Of a stretch of DNA of 64,000 bases, positions 57,439-64,000 are shown in pieces. A program made the translations under genes and the position numbers. The stretch is from the NCBI GenBank assembly GCA_021397845.1, contig CM038050.1, positions 112,705,891 to 112,769,890 of the forward strand. The letters are read 5' to 3'. The notes under the pieces were generated by a model that was not told the origin of the DNA, searched no databases, and saw only the letters and a list, made by a program, of their open reading frames with translations. How positions within the stretch are numbered: the first letter of the stretch is position 1; each line of letters opens with the position of its first letter. The stretch comes from Areca catechu (lineage: Eukaryota > Streptophyta > Magnoliopsida > Arecales > Arecaceae).

Positions 57439-58079
57439 TTAGATTAGGGCTTGTTTTCTGTAATTTTTCAGTCCGTATATACTCTATCATTTTAATTATT
57501 TCTCCCTGTTAAAAACTCCAAAAATTCTGAAATTTATTTTCGTGGATTTATCATAATTCACAGTAATTTTAAATTTTTTTCATATTTTATTATGTCCTGT
57601 GAATTTTCTGCGAGCCGAAATAGGGCCTGCAAATTTTCGGCTCTATTTTTTTTAGCAAGACAAGTTTGGAAGTTTTAGGGTTTTGTTTAGGAGTTTTTGC
57701 ATATTTCTTAATTTTAGTATATTTCCAGTATATTAGGCCATGATTTGCAAGTTTTCTTCTATTTAAAAAATACCAAAAAAAAAAATATACATATTTTCCA
57801 AAAATACCAAAAAAAAAAAACCTAAACCCTAATTTGCATCCTCATCTGCCTGCCATCATTGCATAATTTACTTTTAAGGGCACTCTTGCTATATCAGATG
57901 GGGGGAGGATTTGATCACCTCTCCTTAGCCCAAAACCACATCCCTTGCATTCAGTCCCAAGCCTTAACCTAAAATTAATTAGACTTAATTTGCCCTAGTG
58001 GGCTAGGGACACCAACTGGTCGGGTCCGGGCTAGTGTTAGATCACTGTGTCAAGTTAACCTGTGTGTGCCTTGTGCTTA

Positions 58080-58209
58080 GTGTCTAGAACGGTGGTTTAG
58101 GGATTCAATCCCGAAGGGCTTGTGTGCTGGTCCGCCTACCTGGCCAATCTCTGATTGGTGTCTAGGATTGGCAATCAGGGACCTAACACTCCCCTTACAC
58201 CTGCCTGGC
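58080..58209 (+). other. Shared leader module, copy in F
   Basis: Plus-strand order: GTGTCTAG, GTGGTTTAGGG, CTGGTCCGCCTACC, then TGGCCAAT-ctctg-ATTGG (arms 58144-58148 and 58154-58158), GTGTCTAGGATTGG, a C-rich tract and TGCCTGGC. It is about 640 nt after the primer site and 140 nt before the ORF. Compare E (15-146) and the copia copies. Confidence 0.75.
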
Positions 58210-58352
58210 TGAGTACAGGGTTACTATAGGCTAGTTTGCCACCCTGATTGAGCATCTAGTTTGGACTTTAGGTCTAGTCAGCTATAGTCGGTCTGATCGA
58301 GTCTTGCATGAGCACTAGATCAGGAGTTTCATATCACCCACCTCCTTCATAA

Positions 58353-60161
58353 ATGTCTGAACCCATGGAAAATTTACAAGCCCAAATAAAAGCCCTAGCT
58401 GATCAAATTGCCCAGATAACTATCCAGATGACCCAGTTAACTCAGTCTCGTATTCAAACCAATGATAGAATTGACCATCGTGCCAATAGGTTTGATCAGT
58501 TAAAAGTCCGGGTAGGGACCCCAAGAAAAACCCATGGGTCACAGTCTGAGCCAGATCCTGACTCCCCTCAACCTAGGAGGACCCCAAACCCTGATCTATA
58601 CCATGAGGTCGAACCTAGGAGAGCCCCTTATCCTGACCCGTACTACAATCCTCAACCTAGGAGGACCCCAAACCCTGATCCATACCTTGAGGCTGAACCT
58701 AGGAGAACCTATCGTCATGACCCAATCCCTAAGGTTAGTCCTAGAAGACTCAATCAGGATTTTATAGACCAGGAAGATATATCCTATTTACCCTCTCCCT
58801 ACAAGCCTAGTATACCTACAACCTATAGATCTTATGACTCCAGATCCTATGACTCTAGATCCCATGATCATAGATCCTATGCACCCACACCCTATGAGCC
58901 TAGTAGACCCAACACCCAATATTCTGACCCATATAGGGAGTCCAACCCTAGGAGGACCCAATATTCTGACCTATATAGGGAGTCCAACCCTAGGAGAACC
59001 CAGTATTTTGACCCATATAGGGAGTCCAATCCTAGGAGGACCCAATATCCTGACCCATATAGAGAGCCCAACCTTAGGAGGACCCCATACCTTGATCCAT
59101 CCTTAGAACCTGATCATAAAGCTGACCCAAAATCATATGACCCCAGATCCTATAATCCCATGACCCATAGATCTGCACCCTTGTCCTATGAGCCTAGAGA
59201 ACCCATAACCCCTAAGTATCAACCTAGTACTAGTCATGCTTCCCCTAGTCAACTTGAACCCCATAAGATTAGTATCCCTAAATATGAACCCAGTAGTGAG
59301 CCACTACCCCTTATACAACCTGAACCTACTAGGAGTAGTACCCATAATCAGAGACCAGAACCTAACCAATTTCTTGCTAGCCGACCTTCTCCAACCATTC
59401 CTGAGATTCACAAGGCTTACATTAACGCGAAAGTGTATGAAGCTGATGTGAGCCTAGTGGATGAGTATGAGGGAGAAGAGGAGACACCTTTAGTAGACCT
59501 AGAATTAGCTGACCCAGTAGATGCCCAGGTAGAAACCAACCCAGAGCTAGTTGACCTTGACCATATCCAACCTAAAGCTATAATGGAAGAACAAGTAGAG
59601 GAAGAGAACCTAGGTACTGCTACTAGAGCCTTACCTGAGAAAACCATAGAGGAGAGCCAAATTATAGAGTCTAGTCCTAAAATACAAGAACCAGAAGAAT
59701 TTATTAAGGACCTGATCTCTTTGAATCAATACCTTCAAGATGAGTCCCCTCCTATAGTTCCCATTAAGGACCTCTTCCCCGAAATTAGTGACCCATCCTT
59801 CCATTATGCAAATCCTGTAGATATAGCTCAACCTCATAAGGTTAACCTCATTAGTATAGGATTAGTTCCTGACACCCCGTCTTTTATCCTACTTTATCCA
59901 ACTAACCATGAACCTTTTTCTCTACCTTACCAAACTAATTCTGAACCCACTTCCTATTTTCTGCCCTTTCCTGACACCTCCAGCATTTCTAGGATCATTA
60001 GATTGCATTTAGCTGAGATTAGCATACTGCATGCATTCATCACGCATGTTAGGTTTGCATCTTACTTCTGGCATACTCTTTGGAATTTGCTAGGAGTTCA
60101 CTGTAAATTTTCATGTGCATGTCAAGCTAGGATCAAACCTAGAGAACCTATAATCTATTAG
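58353..60161 (+). CDS. Element F: 602-codon Gag-position protein fused to an integrase fragment
   Basis: Open from the ATG at 58353 to a TAG at 60159-60161. N-terminus: a heptad-like amphipathic stretch (residues 1-30, MENLQAQIKALADQIAQI). Residues about 70-130 and 190-245 are R/P/Y-rich repeats, including four 14-residue units (YSDPYRESNPRRTQ type, 58920-59087). Then comes an acidic region (residues about 365-450, DEYEGEEETPLVDLELADP). The last about 35 residues (VRFASYFWHTLWNLLGVHCK) resemble the integrase core segment RDVRFTSxFWxxLWxxLGxxLKFS, so the 3' end is a fusion made by an internal deletion. No zinc knuckle or capsid domain is recognised. It is the largest intact ORF in the window and may be expressed. 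Confidence 0.75.
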   Translation: MSEPMENLQAQIKALADQIAQITIQMTQLTQSRIQTNDRIDHRANRFDQLKVRVGTPRKTHGSQSEPDPDSPQPRRTPNPDLYHEVEPRRAPYPDPYYNPQPRRTPNPDPYLEAEPRRTYRHDPIPKVSPRRLNQDFIDQEDISYLPSPYKPSIPTTYRSYDSRSYDSRSHDHRSYAPTPYEPSRPNTQYSDPYRESNPRRTQYSDLYRESNPRRTQYFDPYRESNPRRTQYPDPYREPNLRRTPYLDPSLEPDHKADPKSYDPRSYNPMTHRSAPLSYEPREPITPKYQPSTSHASPSQLEPHKISIPKYEPSSEPLPLIQPEPTRSSTHNQRPEPNQFLASRPSPTIPEIHKAYINAKVYEADVSLVDEYEGEEETPLVDLELADPVDAQVETNPELVDLDHIQPKAIMEEQVEEENLGTATRALPEKTIEESQIIESSPKIQEPEEFIKDLISLNQYLQDESPPIVPIKDLFPEISDPSFHYANPVDIAQPHKVNLISIGLVPDTPSFILLYPTNHEPFSLPYQTNSEPTSYFLPFPDTSSISRIIRLHLAEISILHAFITHVRFASYFWHTLWNLLGVHCKFSCACQARIKPREPIIY

Positions 60162-60299
60162 ATTTAGATCCAAAGAGTTAATAAAATTTCCTTCGATAGG
60201 AATGCATAGTCGAGTCTGCTAGGTATAGTTTGAGTCTTTTGCATCATCTTGTTAGGAGTCTGCATGTGCCTAGCATGTTCACCACCCGCACTAATGTTA

Positions 60300-60565
60300 A
60301 AACAACTGGCTAATTCCCGAAGATGGATCAAAAAAATTTGATGTAGTGGATTTTATCTTGGTTAGGCTTAGCCCTAAAAGAAGCTTCATACTCGCAGAGC
60401 CGGACCTTTTAAAGTGATAGAGAAGGTTGGATCAAATGCCTAGGTGTTAGACTTGCCTTCGGATTTGGGCATTAGTTCTACCTTCAATATTACAGACCTG
60501 GTTGAGTATAGGGAACCGGCAGCGCTACCTAGTGAGGCCTTTGGACCTATTCCTTTTCATTGTGA
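60300..60565 (+). pseudogene. Element F: remnant of integrase C-terminus (GPY/F module)
   Basis: Fragments read FDVVDFILVRLSPK, then in another frame TRRAGPFKVIEKVGSNA, a TAG, and VLDLPSDLGISSTFNITDLV. This is the module after the integrase core in chromoviruses. A small deletion after SPK and the TAG show it is not part of a functional polyprotein. Confidence 0.82.
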
Positions 60566-60571
60566 GTGACC

Positions 60572-60781
60572 CTAACCTTTTGTGTCCATAAACAAATTTG
60601 GCCTGAGAGAGGAGAACGGATCGAGCGTATCCTGGACAATCAAGCCATCACGACCCAGGGCCATGACTATCAACGCTTCTTGGTCCGATGGCAAGGCCGG
60701 CCAGAGTCGGACGATTCGTGGATTTCTCGAGAGGACTTGCAACGCCTCAACCCAGACCTTCTCGAGAGATATGTGAGCTAG
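60572..60781 (+). pseudogene. Element F: chromodomain at the end of pol
   Basis: The frame reads ERIERILDNQAITTQGHDYQ and RFLVRWQGRPESDDSWISRE followed by DLQRLNPDLLERY. This matches the chromodomain pattern (IERILD...YLVRWxGxPxxxxSWxxxxDL). It is fused to the integrase C-terminus in chromoviruses and is thought to guide integration to chromatin marks. It is open from a local ATG but has lost its upstream pol. The stop is about 50 bp before the 3' LTR, the normal end of pol. Confidence 0.88.
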
Positions 60782-60828
60782 TCTGACCTTCACTCGACAG
60801 GGTCGAGTTCCTCCCACCCCGGGAGAAT

Positions 60829-62259
60829 TGGTGGGGACACCTGAGGCACCAGAATAAGACAGAGGCTTTTTCAACCCTCTGTAAATTGATCAATAATTTA
60901 TGAATCTATCTGTAATAAGGGCTTAGCTCATCTGAGTCCATTTTAGTTGTTATTTCAGTTCTGTACTAGTCAGCTCATGTTGAGCTAGTTCAGTCCAATG
61001 CTAGTTAGCTCATGTTGAGCTAATTTTATTTTTTTTGAGTCCTGTCCAAGCATACTGAAGACTCAAGACTATATTATACAAGTGAAGACCAAGTCCAACC
61101 AGATTGAAGACATGGAAGTTTAGCCCAAGTCCAACCCAGCTTGAAGATTTGAAGACCCCAGGAGAAAAATCAGAAACCCTGATTCCTTGCAGATGCCCTC
61201 CAGATGCCCAGATTCCCTTCCAGATGCCAAAGTATATTCATAAATAAGGGCATCCATGATTCCAGAGGTCCATCTGTATCTTAGCCCAATGAAATCAAGC
61301 CCAGGTAAGCCCAAGCCCCTAAGAAGCAAGATACTAGGGAATATTCCTGCTACCTGGCTACCAGGCCACCCCAGCTTCCAGAGGCCCAAACCCATGCATC
61401 CGGGCCCCTTTGGGCCGGCCTTTTGCTGCTCCTAGAAGCCCAACACGCCCCCCTAGGCGTCCTTGGAGTCTTGACCAAGTCAAGAAAAATTTTAGGGATT
61501 TTTCTACCTAATATTTCCTTATTTTCTAGCTAGGGTTTGAGAGGGAAAAGGATTCTTATGTAAAGACTTATGTACCCTTACTTGGAGCCCAAGGTTAAGG
61601 GTCTATTTAAGGGACCCTAGCCTCTTGTATGAGGGGAATTTTTGATGAATGAAAACCTTGAGTTCTTCTATTGAGTGGTGTGATACCCTGCTGTGTGCAT
61701 AAAGGGGTTTGTGAGAGTTCTTCTTCCCGGTGTTTGCAATCATCTTCCTGCTGCCAACAAACCCTCCAGATCCCTGGATGCCTACTCCAAAAGAAGCCTT
61801 CCCTTGCTGTTTTTACTTTGTTTTCTTGTTCCTTTGTGAGCTTTCTAACCCGTGACAGGTCGTTTGCAGGTCCCTGAGTTCCTACGAATCCAACGACTCC
61901 AGCCAAGCCTCAATCGGATCACCGAGCAGAAAGCCGGGTATCCACGGGTCTTTGGCTCGGTTTTCCAGGCCGCATCCGTCGAGGAACGAGAGACCCCTTC
62001 GCTGCGATCTTCACAGACATTGTCAGGTACACCCCTCTACCTCCAGTAGTTTTATTGTAGGAGAACTTGCCCTAACCGAGGCTTCTCAGCCCCGGCGGTC
62101 CTTCTTTGCTACTTTTCTAGGTCCTAATCTGCATGCTGATCTTCAAAAATTCATACAAAATTCCCTACAAATAATTTTGATCTGAAATTTGGGAATTAAT
62201 CACCTAACTCAACATGTAAAACATATAAAAAAAATTGCATGCATATTAGTTCCGCATCA
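60829..62259 (+). repeat. Element F: 3' LTR
   Basis: 1431 bp, preceded by CCCCGGGAGAAT, a short purine tract. TATA-like box at 61602-61612. Nearly identical to the 5' LTR. Confidence 0.95.
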
Positions 62260-62264
62260 TTGGA

Positions 62265-62932
62265 ACAATCCATCAAGGAGAATCAGGAGAGGATGGAAGA
62301 TCTGACCAAGGTGGCTGAGGAGGAAACCAAGAGGGCTGAATAGGCATCCTTAAGAGCTAGAAAGGCATCTTTAAGGGCCGAAGAGGCAGCCCTAGAGTCT
62401 GAGGTAGCTAGGAGAGAGTTCGATGTCATGAAAGAGCTGGTGAGTAGAGCTGTAGTGGATTTCAAGAAGTCCTCACAGTTCTAACAGGAAATGAATGAGG
62501 CGACCTTATATAGCTACCAGCACAATTTTAACGTTGGACTCGCCAAGGTCAGTGGGGTTTTCTAACATTGATCTTTCTACTGTCCCTTCTTTCAACATTG
62601 CAGAAGAAGAAGAGGAGGGAGCCGAGGCCGAAGAGGAGATCGAAGGGTTGTCAAGTCCGAGAGAGGATATCCCACTCGTGGTCGAGGCTCCCAATGCAAC
62701 TTCGATCCAGTTCAAAGAGGCTGAAGAGGTGCCAGACTTGAGGGAAAAAACTCCTGTCGCAGCCAAAGACTTGAATGTGATCCCAATCCTGGCCCAAGAG
62801 GGAGTCCGAGCCGAGGAGGACGTCCGGGTTGAAGATCCTTTGGGCTCAACCCAATTTGAGGAAACTCTCTCCATGCAAATTGATAGATTGCTTCAATCTT
62901 GTGATGCTGGTTCTCCTCCAGCCAATGCTTAG
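62265..62932 (+). pseudogene. Element B: antisense ORF1 coiled coil, right part, and C-terminus
   Basis: Continues after F with QSIKENQERMEDLTKVAEEE, a stop (TAG at about 62341), LRARKASLRAEEAALESEVA, and the C-terminal module TLYSYQHNFNVGLAKVSGVF. Another stop, an acidic run (EEEEEGAEAEEEIE) and MQIDRLLQSCDAGSPPANA-stop at 62932 follow. The last part matches IDKLLQSCGVGS of element A, fixing the true end of ORF1. Confidence 0.84.
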
Positions 62933-63627
62933 GGGTCTTTGTAGTTTTAAGTGTCATATCTCTTCCTTATTCTCCTCTGAAATGTAATTGACTATTCTGA
63001 ATTTCCAAGTAAATTTCTCCTTTCTGTACGTGTCATGTCACATTTTTTGAATATGATTTGAATGAGATTGCTGGCTTTGGTAATGACTTGAATTACATTG
63101 CTCTTCTTTTTGTTTGGTCGAGAAACTGGAGCCAAAGATTGTTCGGCTCATGGATGGCGTCGAAGACGAGTTTTGAAGAAAAATTGGAATGCCATTGCCA
63201 AAGACTGACCACGATCAAGCCAGGCTGATCTCAGCCTTCTTTCATAATTAATCCATCCATCTAGGAATGGACACGACAGACAGGTATCATTTTCCTATTG
63301 TCTGCTGATTAAGAAACATTGATTATGATTCTCATTGCCCGCGTCGAGTGTGTCGATATTCGAACAGTCACATTTTCATGCATCCCGGGTGCCGCCATAT
63401 CCTTCCTTTCGAAAAGGGAGCCATTAATGCCGTCGCCGCATGATGAAGATTCTTCGGGATTTGAAGTACCGGCGGTTGCCATCCCAAGAGTAGTTATTGG
63501 TGATTGTACCACTCTCGAGTGGTCATTTGGGGTTTCGAGGTATCGCTCCGACACGTGGCACCCTTTGGTGTGTCTGGAAATGGCATGGAGCATGTTTTCC
63601 TGTGGCTAGTCATGGGTGTAAGGTCTT
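62933..63627 (+). other. Element B: spacer between antisense ORF1 and ORF2
   Basis: The open frame at 63319-63609 aligns with 30928-31149 (minus) of element A through frame-disrupting differences, so I read it as a conserved upstream region of ORF2 rather than a gene. It leads to the TATA-like TTTATAAATGG at 63628. Confidence 0.5.
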
Positions 63628-63634
63628 TATAAAT
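63628..63634 (+). promoter_or_regulatory. TATA box upstream of antisense ORF2 (element B)
   Basis: GTCTTTATAAATGGGACCC lies about 90 nt before the ORF2 start. It aligns with the TTTAAATAGGACCC site in element A and corresponds in position to TATATAAAGAGG in C. Confidence 0.55.
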
Positions 63635-63721
63635 GGGACCCTGCTTCCTCTTGTCAAAGGCCATCGCAATTTCAGACTCCCATTTTGGAAGTTTCTCTTC
63701 TTCCTCCAGCATTTTAGTAGA

Positions 63722-64000
63722 ATAAAGTTCAGTGTTCCCGAGCTTCGAAGGGTGGTGAAGAAGAGGGCCATTAGTGCCGGAGCAAGGGGCAGCCCAGGAT
63801 TTCTCGGGCTGAGCGACGATGATGACATAGTCGTTTATTGCTTGGAGAGAAGGGTCTACATCCTGGAGGCTCAACTGGAGGAGGCCAGAGCTCAGGTCGA
63901 GGCTACCATCGCAGAGGCAGTGGAGGCCAGGAAGAAGGTGGCAGACGCCATCTCAGATTTTAAGGCATTTTCTGCTTTCAAGGAGGAGATCGTCGAGACG
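63722..64000 (+). pseudogene. Element B: antisense ORF2 (coiled coil), cut by the window end
   Basis: Open for 93 codons to the window edge: KFSVPELRRVVKKRAIS, FLGLSDDDDIVVYCLERRVY, ILEAQLEEARAQVEA and VEARKKVADAISDFKAFSAF. The ATG of element A is ATA here (63722-63724), so it may lack its start. It is a strong heptad coiled coil. It reads antisense to element B's gag-pol. Confidence 0.75.

Larger units (their letters stand above)
55992..62259 (+). mobile_element. Element F: young pol-deleted chromovirus (Ty3/gypsy) derivative
   Basis: LTRs 55992-57424 and 60829-62259 (1433 and 1431 bp) begin TGGTGGGGACACC and end CCGCATCA. The target duplicate TTGGA is perfect (55987-55991, 62260-62264). 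The interior of 3404 bp has an iMet-type primer site, leader, a 602-codon ORF, a remnant of the integrase C-terminus and a chromodomain. By eye the LTRs differ at about 8 sites (all transitions) plus a 3-nt and a 1-nt indel, so insertion is recent. Protease, RT and RNase H are absent, so it must have moved using another element's proteins. Confidence 0.95.
52817..64000 (-). mobile_element. Element B: minus-strand Tat element, same family as A, continuing past the right end
   Basis: It starts with the 3' LTR (52817-53734, inverted), then the antisense ORF1 and ORF2, which here read on the plus strand. Pol would lie right of the window. Element F is inserted in ORF1. A and B lie in opposite orientation on either side of the AGT1 remains, both with 3' LTRs facing it. 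Confidence 0.92.

Noticed and set aside
58080..58130. A tRNA-like look (GTGGTTTAGGGATTCAATCCC resembles a T-arm)
   Set aside because: No acceptor or anticodon arms could be fitted, and the matching segments in E and copia lack the T-arm-like bases.

Overview
This is a plant nuclear (angiosperm) window made almost entirely of nested LTR retrotransposons, with fragments of one recognisable host gene. Nothing in it is bacterial or viral. The species cannot be named from the sequence. The plant assignment rests on the retroelement lineages (Ty1/copia, Ty3/gypsy chromovirus, Ty3/gypsy Tat with antisense ORFs), tRNA-iMet-type primer sites, and two exons of a peroxisomal-type serine-glyoxylate aminotransferase (AGT1) with GT-AG splice sites.

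Layout, left to right. (1) 1-2485: leader and one LTR of a minus-strand chromovirus-like element, 'E', continuing off the left end. E is inserted in RNase H coding sequence of the first copia copy. (2) 2486-24768: a minus-strand Ty1/copia tandem array, internal-LTR-internal-LTR-internal-LTR, period about 7.57 kb, with 2.37-kb LTRs shared by neighbouring copies. All three gag-pol copies are broken. The array sits inside the gag of the next element. (3) 24769-35187: plus-strand Tat-lineage element 'A': gag remnant, protease, RT, two RNase H domains, integrase, four 88-bp tandem repeats, two antisense ORFs and the 3' LTR. (4) 35188-39561: host sequence with a 1.1-kb TRIM-like element 'D' (36678-37788, TSD TGACA) and a broken AGT1 exon (38065-38318). 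(5) 39562-51777: complete but decayed Tat element 'C', about 12.2 kb, both LTRs present, lying in an AGT1 intron. (6) 51778-52816: host sequence with the next AGT1 exon (52422-52787), frameshifted and carrying a stop. (7) 52817-64000: minus-strand Tat element 'B', same family as A, running off the right end. It is interrupted by (8) 55992-62259: young chromovirus derivative 'F', TSD TTGGA, LTRs differing by about 8 substitutions. F has lost nearly all of pol but keeps a 602-codon ORF and a chromodomain.

How the parts relate. The AGT1 copy is a pseudogene split by C and bracketed by convergent Tat elements A and B. By nesting, the copia array is younger than A, E younger than the array, F younger than B. 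C (about 7% LTR divergence, hand count) and D are old.

Most notable observations. A leader module of about 130-140 nt lies between primer site and gag in both the copia family and the chromoviruses, in the same order and sense. The copia leader has a duplicated two-hairpin unit with compensatory changes. The two antisense ORFs of Tat elements appear to have their own TATA-like sites and share a C-terminal module. A UAG lies at the same codon of the Gag zinc knuckle in all three copia copies. F is a recently mobilised chromovirus lacking pol. All alignments and counts were made by eye.
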